The notes below the pieces were generated by a model. That model did no database searches. It was not told the origin of the DNA and was given only the letters and a program-made list of their open reading frames with translations. DNA of 6,754 nt from Pseudomonadota bacterium (lineage in GTDB: Bacteria > Desulfobacterota > Syntrophia > Syntrophales > JADFWA01): assembly GCA_015222855.1 (NCBI GenBank), contig JADFWA010000242.1, forward strand, positions 1-6,754, in the 5' to 3' direction. The translations under genes were made by a program, and so were the position numbers. Shown here one piece after another: positions 1-5,667 of this stretch (within the stretch, counting starts at the first letter, position 1; every line of letters starts with the position of its first letter).

Positions 1-2496
1 GTTATAAAAAGCTCAATAGAGCATCGCGAAGAAAAACGAGGAGCAATAAGACGGGGGGATGCAGAAGCTATAGCAAAGCTCGAAGGTATGACAATAGCTG
101 ATAAGATCGAGGAATATGGTAGAGGTGTTTTTGATATGACATTTGGCGCCGGTCAAAGTTGGACCAACCGTGCCGCTGGCGCGATTATGATTTTCGGGGT
201 CCTGAAAATGGCTAAAAAAGCATGGAGAGGTGATGATACATATGGTAAATTATTTCGTTATTCATTCATAGCTCTGGCGGCTGAACTTGGCTCCAAGCAT
301 ATCAGAGGCAAGGGATTACTTGAAGAATATCTTGGCTTGGAAACGGTGGCGGAAGCTATTTCCGGAAGTTATAAGGCGGCTCTAATGGAATATTCATCCG
401 AGTATATGCAAGACAGAAAGATAGAGCCGGAACAGCAAGCTGCCGCTCTTTATGAACTCGATAACGTTCCTTTTAAAGACATAATGGCATGGTATAAAAG
501 CCCAACTACTAACAAAGAAGATGGAACGGCAGAAGGAAAACCGGATTTATTCCCGAAAGGCATAGATACCAGCAATATTATCAGAGGTGTTACGTGGGAT
601 AAGCGCAATGAGGAATTGGAAGCTCGACATGTTGTAATGCATACCATCCGTCAATTCTTTGACTATGTAGGTCATAAGGATCACAAAGGAGAGGAGGATG
701 GCGCGAAAATGGTCGAGGAGCGCTGGATCAGAATGATCGAGGATCCGGATTATAAACCGGATCATACTGAATTTGGGCTTGCTCCCGCTCTTGTTAAAAG
801 GCTTCGGGCAAATCCAAAAGATCTTACATGGGGGTTGGTCATGGAGAATGAGATCTACTTATCCGATGCCGAAAAAACCAAGAAAAAATATGGTATTGAT
901 CCGTATACTGAATATATCAGTGGAGCTTTCCATGGTTTCAGACGTTGGACCCGTCAAGAGCTTAAAGGACGTTTATATGGGCACTCTAAAGACTTCTTTG
1001 ACGCGTTTGGTGATAAGGCTGGGGAAGTGAAGAAATTCCTGGGTGAAGTCGGTGAAGATTTTGGAAGAGATCTGGAATTTGCAAAAGACGAAGTTGCCTT
1101 CTGGTATGATGGCAATAAATATAAAATCCGACGCTTCCTCGGAATGCATTGGGAGCTGGTTAAAGAGGGTATTAAATTGCCTTTTGGAATTATATACAAA
1201 GTCGATCAATTGGTTGTCCCATGGACTCTTACAAAGTTAAAACAAATTAAGGCAATAGCCGAAAGAGCGGATTTTCAGTCAACCGAAAAGAATTTGGGCA
1301 TCTCCGATATAATTGCAGATCCGGCAATGATAGGAACGGCTGACCAGTCAAATATGGAGAAAAATAAGCAATTTGCTTTTTATGGCCTTTATCAGGACGC
1401 GTTTATGGATGCTTATTTAAAGGGTTATTTGAGTGCGGCCAAAGTAAAAGGAGTTAATGTTGACAAATTAACACCTCAGCAAAAAAGAAATCTTGTCGGG
1501 GTAGCGCAACGAGTAGAACTACCACCTGATAGAAAAATGGAAATGTACAATAAGGCAGATGATGTTGGCTACTATGTTTCCGAAACCACTTTAGAAGATG
1601 TAGGTATCGATCCGCAAGCATCTCCGTTAAGCCCGGATGCTCTGTTTAATAAGATGAATGAAAAATCTCATGAGAACGCGACTTTTATGTTCCGCAAAAA
1701 AGATCCCGATCTTTCTAATGAAGACATAGAAAGCTTTATGTATCCTGTACATGTAATCAAGAAAACAACTGACCCTCAAAAACTTTATGTATTCTGGAGA
1801 ATGCCGCTTCATGGAAGCGCGGAACTTGAGATGAAAAGAATGAACAAATGGCCCGATTATTACGATCCTAATCATTTAAAACATAGGCCTCCGTTTATGG
1901 TGGATCCATCCAAGAGCTTTACAGAGAACATGGTAAACGCGTTAACCAAGAGTGTCGACCCTACAACACGTGTTATTGTTGGAGATGTTGCCGCGTGGGC
2001 ATCTCAAATACCGCGTTTGGCATTAGGTACTTTGGAATTTATGGGGAATATAGTAACAGGCGGTGAGGATAACTGGTATGGTGCAAATTGGAGGGGTAAA
2101 ACAAAATGGATTGAAACCCTTACCAAAAGAGATGAGGGAACATTACAAAGCGTTGATGAGCTTACTACGGCGGCGGAACATCCAAAACTGCCTATGTCTG
2201 AATTCTATAAAAATCCTGAACATTCCGCTACATACAAAATGCTTCTGGAATTTGCCCGTCACAGACGTCAATCTCTTTATACTGATATATTCTTAGATCC
2301 GGCCTACGGTACAAGAGCACTTGCGTATTCGGGCAATATGTATTTGGATAAACCACCAGATTTTTCTTATGGAGATCCCAAGGAAGGCTTAGCTGCATTC
2401 TATGAGGACTGGAAAGCAGACAACAGGGCATTACCGAAACTGGAAAGAGCATTGAAAAGCAGAATGGACGACTATCAGGCGCCACCTACGCCGTAA
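1..2496 (+). CDS. Large protein of unknown function, 5' end outside the window
   Basis: I do not recognise this protein. The first Met is at position 88, but the frame is open to base 1 and reads as ordinary charged, helical protein (29 residues before that Met). No convincing ribosome site precedes 88, so the true start is probably off-window; 831 residues are visible, ending at TAA 2494-2496. It is mostly soluble-looking, rich in Lys, Asp, Glu, Trp and Tyr. Weak hydrophobic stretches lie at visible residues 56-70 (NRAAGAIMIFGVLKMA), about 392-408 and about 662-688. None is a clean membrane anchor, so peripheral membrane contact is possible but unproven. I see no Walker, zinc-finger, protease or nuclease motif. 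The C terminus is charged and ends in a short proline-rich tail. It is AT-rich compared with genes A and B. About 400 bases, including a terminator, separate it from the promoter of the downstream cluster, so it is probably a separate transcription unit. Confidence 0.85.
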   Translation, partial: VIKSSIEHREEKRGAIRRGDAEAIAKLEGMTIADKIEEYGRGVFDMTFGAGQSWTNRAAGAIMIFGVLKMAKKAWRGDDTYGKLFRYSFIALAAELGSKHIRGKGLLEEYLGLETVAEAISGSYKAALMEYSSEYMQDRKIEPEQQAAALYELDNVPFKDIMAWYKSPTTNKEDGTAEGKPDLFPKGIDTSNIIRGVTWDKRNEELEARHVVMHTIRQFFDYVGHKDHKGEEDGAKMVEERWIRMIEDPDYKPDHTEFGLAPALVKRLRANPKDLTWGLVMENEIYLSDAEKTKKKYGIDPYTEYISGAFHGFRRWTRQELKGRLYGHSKDFFDAFGDKAGEVKKFLGEVGEDFGRDLEFAKDEVAFWYDGNKYKIRRFLGMHWELVKEGIKLPFGIIYKVDQLVVPWTLTKLKQIKAIAERADFQSTEKNLGISDIIADPAMIGTADQSNMEKNKQFAFYGLYQDAFMDAYLKGYLSAAKVKGVNVDKLTPQQKRNLVGVAQRVELPPDRKMEMYNKADDVGYYVSETTLEDVGIDPQASPLSPDALFNKMNEKSHENATFMFRKKDPDLSNEDIESFMYPVHVIKKTTDPQKLYVFWRMPLHGSAELEMKRMNKWPDYYDPNHLKHRPPFMVDPSKSFTENMVNALTKSVDPTTRVIVGDVAAWASQIPRLALGTLEFMGNIVTGGEDNWYGANWRGKTKWIETLTKRDEGTLQSVDELTTAAEHPKLPMSEFYKNPEHSATYKMLLEFARHRRQSLYTDIFLDPAYGTRALAYSGNMYLDKPPDFSYGDPKEGLAAFYEDWKADNRALPKLERALKSRMDDYQAPPTP

Positions 2497-2500
2497 CGGC

Positions 2501-2661
2501 TGAAAACTATACTTGTTGCCTTGAAGCTGATGTATAGCCTTTGTTTGGTGAAGCTGACTAATTTGAAAACTTGGAAATCTGAAAACTTGAAAACTATACT
2601 TATTTCTGCAATATAAGTGTGTAACTTTTATTTGGTGAGGCTGACTAACTTGAAAACTGGG
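2501..2661. repeat. Two-copy direct repeat, 87-bp period, just after gene 1
   Basis: Copy 1 (2501-2574) and copy 2 (2588-2661) align without gaps. Both begin TGAAAACTATACTT and both contain TTTGGTGARGCTGACTAAYT followed by TGAAAACT. The middle third is more diverged. Between and around them are further GAAAACTTGAAAAC words. No ORF of useful length is shared by both copies. This is probably a noncoding intergenic repeat family. A degraded mobile element is possible, but no transposase is seen. Confidence 0.75.
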
Positions 2662-2722
2662 TACTCATTTTTAGGAGTAAATATGTATCACAGATTACAA
2701 TAGTTTTCAGGTTTTCAAATTA
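2559..2722. repeat. Inverted repeat enclosing the second direct-repeat copy
   Basis: TAATTTGAAAAC (2559-2570) is the exact reverse complement of 2711-2722. CTGAAAAC (2579-2586) is the exact reverse complement of 2703-2710. The two left arms are split by 8 bases while the right arms are contiguous, giving 20 paired bases around a 116-base interior. It could fold as RNA after gene 1, or be the ends of a small miniature-element-like repeat. There is no U-tract directly after it, so it is not an obvious terminator. Confidence 0.6.
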
Positions 2723-2778
2723 CGTATTAACAGCAATAAAGGTCATATGTAAGTTTATACATTTACACTCTAAGGCCC

Positions 2779-2807
2779 TTGACACGTGGGTAAATTCGTG
2801 CAATTAT
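2779..2807 (+). promoter_or_regulatory. Sigma70-type promoter, TTGACA-17-AATTAT
   Basis: The -35 box TTGACA at 2779-2784 is a perfect match. The spacer of 17 bases is optimal. The -10 box AATTAT at 2802-2807 matches consensus at four of six positions. Transcription would start near 2814. A strong terminator begins only about 20 bases later, so this promoter seems to make a very short RNA unless there is readthrough. Confidence 0.6.
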
Positions 2808-2813
2808 TGAAAG

Positions 2814-2858
2814 AGGTGAGGGGAAGTAAGTATAAACCGTTTAAATAAGCGGTTTTTT
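2814..2858 (+). ncRNA. Candidate very short RNA (about 45 nt) between promoter and terminator
   Basis: This transcript is inferred from the promoter at 2779-2807 and the terminator at 2834-2858. It would consist of a purine-rich 5' end (GAGGTGAGGGGAAGTAAG) followed by the terminator stem. A ten-codon GTG ORF could start in the purine tract and end at the TAA inside the terminator loop, but nothing supports its translation. The terminator arm AACCGTTTAAA is almost the same as the right arm of hairpin A (AACCGTTAAAC at 3273-3283). It could therefore pair with the left arms of hairpins A and B. Existence of the RNA is an inference. Confidence 0.35.
2834..2858 (+). terminator. Rho-independent terminator
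   Basis: The stem is AAACCGTTT (2834-2842) with AAGCGGTTT (2847-2855), with one U-G wobble and the loop AAAT. The right arm runs into six T residues (2853-2858). It would end the short RNA from the 2779 promoter and also catch any readthrough from gene 1. It therefore separates gene 1 from the A-B-C cluster. Confidence 0.8.
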
Positions 2859-2895
2859 ATTAATTCTACTCATTGTTAATGCTTTTGATTTTACC

Positions 2896-2924
2896 TTGAC
2901 TTTTTACCAATTTTGTTGTAAAAT
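2896..2924 (+). promoter_or_regulatory. Strong sigma70-type promoter for the A-B-C cluster
   Basis: TTGACT (2896-2901), a 17-base spacer and TAAAAT (2919-2924) each differ from consensus at one position. The predicted start is near 2931, giving a leader of about 400 nt before gene A that contains the first MADLFF leader ORF and two hairpins. A small GCTAT/ATAGC hairpin (2937-2954) would sit at the very 5' end of the RNA. I see no comparably good promoter in front of B or C. The simplest reading is one long transcript from here, partly interrupted by the intercistronic hairpins. Confidence 0.7.
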
Positions 2925-3020
2925 TCTAACCTTTCGCTATATTCTGAGATAGCTGTCAATTAAAAACAAATAAAAACACCATCCCTTTGCGGGAAACTGC
3001 CCTCTAACAACACTGAAAAC

Positions 3021-3100
3021 GAGACAACGAAACAACGAGACGACGAAACAATTATAATCGGTGTTGTGTCGTTGCATCGTCATGACGTCATTTCGTTAGA
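3021..3100. repeat. Degenerate AACGAAAC repeat region, copy A
   Basis: Bases 3021-3051 are short purine/C repeats of the type ACAACGAAAC and ACGACGAAAC. They are followed by T-rich sequence (3065-3097) carrying partial reverse complements such as TTGTGTCGTTG and TTTCGTT, so the region can fold imperfectly. A related region lies before cassette B (3993-4072) but not before C. A perfect 10-bp palindrome, ATGACGTCAT, sits at 3082-3091. There is no gene here. Confidence 0.55.
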
Positions 3101-3151
3101 AGAATGTGACTTGTCATCTATTCTCGCATGTCTGAATTTTGTGAGTGGTAG

Positions 3152-3226
3152 ATGGCGGATTTGTTCTTTTACATTGTTTACGGTAGCAATAGCGATCTCG
3201 CTCAGCGGGACATATTGCAAAACTAG
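3152..3226 (+). CDS. Leader peptide ORF A, 24 codons (MADLFFYIVYGSN...)
   Basis: This short ORF begins MADLFFYIVYGSN, continues with a polar stretch ending DILQN, and stops at TAG 3224-3226. It is too short to identify alone. Two further ORFs with the same first eight residues occur at the same place before genes B and C. Compared with leader B it carries 33 extra bases after the YG codons, exactly 11 codons, so frame and stop are kept. The Tyr codon is TAC here and TAT in B, a silent change. The ribosome site is weak (GTGAG/GTGG-like), poorer than GGAG in B and C. The stop lies 3 bases before hairpin A, which suggests a regulatory leader, not a functional free protein. Confidence 0.6.
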   Translation: MADLFFYIVYGSNSDLAQRDILQN

Positions 3227-3229
3227 GCC

Positions 3230-3283
3230 GTTTAGCGGTTCAATTTGTTTCTAAATAATTAGAGATAAGCTGAACCGTTAAAC
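3230..3283 (+). promoter_or_regulatory. Long leader hairpin A next to the leader stop
   Basis: Arms 3230-3254 and 3259-3283 pair almost end to end around the loop ATAA. The outer part is GTTTAGCGGTTCA with TGAACCGTTAAAC (13 bp, one G-U), then a single mismatch. The rest is closed by wobble-rich pairs and an inner TCTAA/TTAGA stem. No U-tract follows, so it is not a simple terminator. A ribosome stopping at the leader TAG (3224-3226) would cover most of the left arm. Leader translation could therefore control whether the hairpin forms. Confidence 0.75.
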
Positions 3284-3292
3284 AACGAAACC

Positions 3293-3309
3293 CAAGGGTA
3301 ATGCCCTTG
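3293..3309 (+). promoter_or_regulatory. Second small hairpin before gene A
   Basis: CAAGGG (3293-3298) pairs with CCCTTG (3304-3309) around a 5-base loop that contains an ATG at 3301. It ends 11 bases before the GGAG ribosome site (3321-3324). Cassette B has an unrelated but stronger hairpin at the equivalent place. It may insulate or space the ribosome site. Confidence 0.5.
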
Positions 3310-3330
3310 AGCACAAAAAAGGAGTGCGCT

Positions 3331-3912
3331 ATGGAAAACATTTTCCAGACTATGCAGCATGTGAGCTTCAAAATACTCGGTATCCAGAAGCTCATCGAGA
3401 ACTGGGACACTGAGCCCTGGCTTCCACTGTTCGTGGTCTTCTGTATGGCGATGACCATCGTGTGGATGGTCAAGCTGTTTCCGAAACCGGCAGCAGCGGT
3501 CGGCAAAGGCTTCGGTGGCATTGCCATCGGGCTGGCTGGAGTTGCAATTTGGCTCTGGACCACCCATTTCCTGGTCGGTCTTAACACCAGCATGGTCGGA
3601 CTGTCCCGATGTGTCTTAATTATTGTTGTGGGCATTACTGTCGGCATAACCATCGTCATCGGCATTCTTATCAGCATCATTGTGAAGTACCCGGAGATAG
3701 GGGAGACCCCGGAACGGTGGAGGAGCGATCCTGGTACCGGCCTGAACGGTGTCAAGTGGTCACGCGTGATTTTTGGCCTCTTCCCGATTGCATTCCTGCT
3801 CAACCACCCTGAGATGAACAACCTTGGGTACTACATCCCGAGTGGCACCTCTGCAGTACTGGGTCTTGTCTCCTTAGTGTTCAAGACCTCGACGGTCAGA
3901 AGAATAAAGTAG
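3331..3912 (+). CDS. Gene A: small polytopic membrane protein, unknown function
   Basis: This 193-residue protein is not one I recognise. GGAG at 3321-3324 lies six bases before ATG 3331, so I prefer this start. An in-frame ATG at 3301 lies in a hairpin loop without a ribosome site and would add ten residues. About four to five membrane segments are visible: residues 30-50, 61-83, 93-117, about 144-157 and 166-184. There is no signal peptide. The N-terminal 25 residues look amphipathic, and the C terminus is short and basic (TSTVRRIK). Shared patches with B are DT..W (26-30), FC (37-38) and FPK (50-52). The segment with PSG (170-172) resembles one in C. It is the first gene after the 2896 promoter, has its own leader ORF and hairpins, and is more GC-rich than gene 1. 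A membrane subunit of an envelope complex is plausible but not shown. Confidence 0.85.
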   Translation: MENIFQTMQHVSFKILGIQKLIENWDTEPWLPLFVVFCMAMTIVWMVKLFPKPAAAVGKGFGGIAIGLAGVAIWLWTTHFLVGLNTSMVGLSRCVLIIVVGITVGITIVIGILISIIVKYPEIGETPERWRSDPGTGLNGVKWSRVIFGLFPIAFLLNHPEMNNLGYYIPSGTSAVLGLVSLVFKTSTVRRIK

Positions 3913-3936
3913 ATCTACCGTGAACAATGAAACTTT

Positions 3937-3968
3937 CCTCCCCGCTGAAGTCCTTTCGGTGGGTGAGG
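3937..3968 (+). terminator. Conserved 3' hairpin after gene A (weak terminator or processing site)
   Basis: CCTC plus CCCGCTGAA (3937-3949) pairs with TTCGGTGGG plus GAGG (3955-3968). The loop is GTCCT, and there are two G-U pairs and one bulged T (3964). The hairpin after gene B has the same loop and position. There the two G-U pairs are Watson-Crick and the bulge is closed, so the RNA structure seems to be maintained. The following T-rich tract (CTGTTTCTCTTTGATC) is broken, so termination is probably partial. Flanking bases from the stop codon onward (CTACC..RAACAATGA) are also shared with B. Confidence 0.65.
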
Positions 3969-3992
3969 AACTGTTTCTCTTTGATCTTTAAT

Positions 3993-4072
3993 AACAACGA
4001 CACAACGAAACGACGATACAACGAAGCAACGAAACAACATGTCATATCGTTATATTTTCATTTCGTTAAAAG
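3993..4072. repeat. Degenerate AACGAAAC repeat region, copy B
   Basis: Bases 3993-4038 are repeated ACAACGAAAC, ACGACGATAC and AACGAAGC words. T-rich sequence ending TCATTTCGTT (4060-4069) follows and is the reverse complement of AACGAAATGA-type words. The TCATTTCGTTA block is shared with cassette A (3088-3098). It holds no gene. It could be a recombination-prone spacer through which cassettes duplicated, or a structured leader element. Confidence 0.55.
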
Positions 4073-4112
4073 TACGTAACCTGTTATTCATTTTCCATTC
4101 GTGGAGTGATGG

Positions 4113-4154
4113 ATGGCGGATTTGTTCTTTTACATTGTTTATGGTAATAACTAG
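4113..4154 (+). CDS. Leader peptide ORF B, 13 codons (MADLFFYIVYGNN)
   Basis: The ORF encodes MADLFFYIVYGNN and stops at TAG 4152-4154. A clean GGAG ribosome site (4103-4106) lies six bases before the ATG. The 26 bases from the G before the ATG are identical in all three leaders. The upstream block CATTTTCCATnnnTGGAG is shared with leader C. Five of the first eight residues are Leu, Phe, Phe, Tyr and Ile, a hydrophobic and aromatic cluster typical of many regulatory leader peptides. The stop is 3 bases before hairpin B. Translation is inferred from conservation and the ribosome site only. Confidence 0.65.
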   Translation: MADLFFYIVYGNN

Positions 4155-4157
4155 GCC

Positions 4158-4210
4158 GTTTAGCGGTTCGATTTGCTTCTAAATATTAGAATTGGATTAA
4201 ACCGCTAAAC
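4158..4210 (+). promoter_or_regulatory. Long leader hairpin B
   Basis: GTTTAGCGGTT (4158-4168) and AACCGCTAAAC (4200-4210) are perfectly complementary. Inner pairing runs to a TTCTAA/TTAGAA stem (4177-4182 with 4186-4191) with loop ATA, in nearly the same register as hairpin A. The left arms of A and B differ at only two bases. The right arms differ more, mostly trading G-U, G-C and A-U pairs, so shape is kept better than sequence. No terminator-like U-tract follows. Confidence 0.75.
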
Positions 4211-4218
4211 AACGAAAC

Positions 4219-4239
4219 TAATCCCGCTCGGCGGGATTA
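4219..4239 (+). promoter_or_regulatory. Second small hairpin before gene B
   Basis: TAATCCCGC (4219-4227) pairs perfectly with GCGGGATTA (4231-4239) around TCG. It ends nine bases before the strong ribosome site AGGAGG (4249-4254), leaving that site exposed. Position matches the CAAGGG/CCCTTG hairpin of cassette A, but the sequence does not. Confidence 0.6.
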
Positions 4240-4260
4240 AGCATAGAAAGGAGGTGCCTC

Positions 4261-5541
4261 ATGGGCACTTTTAAGAAGTTCTATTGGCTGATTTTGACGT
4301 CGGTCACCATGGCCGTGGTCACGCTGATACCCGGCATCGCTTCGGCCAGGGGGCTAGGCGAAAAGACGATTATGAGCATGATTCGTCGGCTGTGGAACAA
4401 CGTTTTTCAGCCCTCCCTCATCCCGGATACGGACTATTGGTACCTCTTTCTGGGGGCAATGTTCTGTATCTGGGCTCTATTCGCCTTCTTTCCCAAGAGG
4501 TTCGGCGAAAAGGAACTCAAGATCGACATCGGCCTCGCGCATGTCGGCCGCGTTGCCGTAGTGCTTTTCATGATTGGTCTGTTCTTCATGCTAATCTGGT
4601 TTGCCTACGGATTAATCAAGGGCTTTCTGATTGATGCCATTATCAGCATCCTTCCGAGTTGGATACCGGATATCATCATAGAGGCCGCTACATGGGTCTT
4701 GTCTGGGGTAATCTCGATCTTTCTTGTCTTAGGCCTGTTTGCAATGATGCGTTCGATCGTGGAGGTATCGAAAGGTGCCTTCGGAGGCATCAAGGGCTTA
4801 TGGGCAAAGTTCGAGCCCAACGACAAGAATAAGAAGTTCCTTGGGATCTTCGGGATGATGCTCATCCATTCCATGTTGGCCCGTCTGGCCTATCATCAGG
4901 AGATCATCTGGCCCATCATCGCCGTGTCTTCCTTGGGCGTTGTGGTGACCATTTACCACTTCGGCTTTGAGAATATTCGAGCTCGTGTTCTGCACGAACC
5001 TCGGGAACCCGATGGTGCATCCAGGTGTATCAATTATGAGATGGTGGACGAAAAACGCAACGGTGTCCCGACAGGCAGGAAAATAAAAAAAACCTGTGAA
5101 GGGCCTCGGGGCAAAGATGCCAGTGGGAATCCGTACCGTGGTTGGAACCCTAAGAATGCACGGTTTTGTATGTCGCCGTACTGCGACTATCCGAACCCTG
5201 TGTGGCAGGTTTGCGACACCAAGGGGTGTCCACTCGCGAAGAGCAAGGAGCCTTTCCGGCGAAAGCCCTTCGAGCCTGTTGTCTGCCCTGGAGGATGCAA
5301 TACGACGTATCCTGCACTTCCGAAATCGACCGGCTTCCACAGTGCTGAGGAAGACAGTTACCACATTGGTATGGATGGGGTGCCGTCGGCGCCTGCTACC
5401 CAGCCTGCTCCTGGTACGACTCAGGTTCCTGGTACTGCCCCTGACGCGGAGGCTCTCGGGCTTCCCAATACCACCTACTTTACCGTCGAGAGGCTGGAAA
5501 TGTTCCAAAAGCGTCTTACGTGCATCAAGCGCCCTGTGTAG
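4261..5541 (+). CDS. Gene B: signal peptide, membrane helices, cysteine-rich and proline-rich tail; unknown
   Basis: This 426-residue protein is of unknown family. AGGAGG six bases upstream fixes ATG 4261. Residues 1-29 look like a signal peptide (KKF, hydrophobic core, ASA) cleaved before R30, or a first anchor. Membrane segments follow at about 60-77, 96-118, 143-163, 195-209 and 215-234. Residues 235-360 form a soluble cysteine-rich domain. C303-x4-C308-x9-C318-x4-C323 plus C342-x3-C346 resemble a metal-ribbon or disulfide cluster; C256, C279 and C421 are extra. Residues 374-398 are a Pro/Thr/Ala linker, and 405-426 a basic, possibly helical tail. Shared patches with A are DT..W (56-60), FC (68-69) and FPK (77-79); LAR (207-209) resembles C. 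Whether the Cys domain lies outside the membrane depends on topology that I cannot settle. It is the largest member of the cluster. Confidence 0.87.
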   Translation: MGTFKKFYWLILTSVTMAVVTLIPGIASARGLGEKTIMSMIRRLWNNVFQPSLIPDTDYWYLFLGAMFCIWALFAFFPKRFGEKELKIDIGLAHVGRVAVVLFMIGLFFMLIWFAYGLIKGFLIDAIISILPSWIPDIIIEAATWVLSGVISIFLVLGLFAMMRSIVEVSKGAFGGIKGLWAKFEPNDKNKKFLGIFGMMLIHSMLARLAYHQEIIWPIIAVSSLGVVVTIYHFGFENIRARVLHEPREPDGASRCINYEMVDEKRNGVPTGRKIKKTCEGPRGKDASGNPYRGWNPKNARFCMSPYCDYPNPVWQVCDTKGCPLAKSKEPFRRKPFEPVVCPGGCNTTYPALPKSTGFHSAEEDSYHIGMDGVPSAPATQPAPGTTQVPGTAPDAEALGLPNTTYFTVERLEMFQKRLTCIKRPV

Positions 5542-5566
5542 TTAGCCTACCATAAACAATGACACT

Positions 5567-5597
5567 CTCTCCCACCGAAGTCCTTTCGGTGGGAGAG
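5567..5597 (+). terminator. Conserved 3' hairpin after gene B
   Basis: CTCTCCCACCGAA (5567-5579) pairs perfectly with TTCGGTGGGAGAG (5585-5597) around GTCCT, the same loop as after gene A. A T-rich tract (GTTCTTTTAAAT, 5604-5615) follows seven bases later. This makes it the better terminator of the first two, though the tract is not directly adjacent. Bases between the gene stop and stem match those after A. It may set the ratio of C to A and B by partial termination, or protect the upstream mRNA 3' end. Confidence 0.7.
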
Positions 5598-5667
5598 GAA
5601 ACTGTTCTTTTAAATCATCAAATGTAAAACATGACCTGCCATTCATTTTCCATATTTGGAGTGATGG

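Noticed and set aside
742..763. 7-bp inverted repeat GATCCGG/CCGGATC inside gene 1
   Set aside because: It encodes an ordinary DPDYKPD stretch and has no conserved partner or position; most likely chance.
2530..2616. 28-codon ORF (MYSLCLVKLTNLKT...) in the first 87-bp repeat
   Set aside because: No ribosome site. The second copy lacks the ATG, and changes between copies show no codon pattern.
3161..3190. TTGTTC-17-TAATAA-like promoter inside the conserved leader block
   Set aside because: The -10 position is poor and differs among the three copies (TAGCAA, TAATAA, GATTTT). The conserved bases are better explained by the leader ORF.
3066..3254. 62-codon plus-strand frame across the cassette A leader
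   Set aside because: It starts in repeat sequence, runs through the MADLFF leader in another frame and into hairpin A, and has no counterpart in cassettes B and C.
3221..3291. Translational bypassing, because AAC-TAG is followed by a hairpin and then AAC, as in T4 gene 60
   Set aside because: Reading on from the AAC after the hairpin reaches a stop within a few codons in both A (NETQG, stop) and B (NETNPARRD, stop), before the main gene. Cassette C does not share the pattern.
3221..3300. Integron attC-like recombination site made by the cassette hairpins
   Set aside because: The arms GTTTAGC/GCTAAAC do not fit the GTTRRRY/RYYYAAC core sites, hairpin C has other arms, and no integrase is seen.
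3240..3821. 193-codon open frame on the minus strand opposite gene A
   Set aside because: No ribosome site, and it lies fully antisense to a well-supported membrane protein. Its Met/Thr/Pro-rich composition is what the complement of hydrophobic codons gives.
4798..5508. 236-codon open frame on the minus strand opposite gene B
   Set aside because: Arg/Pro-rich shadow of the GC-rich coding strand with no start signal; gene B has a strong ribosome site and a sensible protein.
5096..5545. 149-codon plus-strand frame overlapping the end of gene B
   Set aside because: It starts inside gene B with no ribosome site and has Arg/Ser-rich out-of-frame composition.
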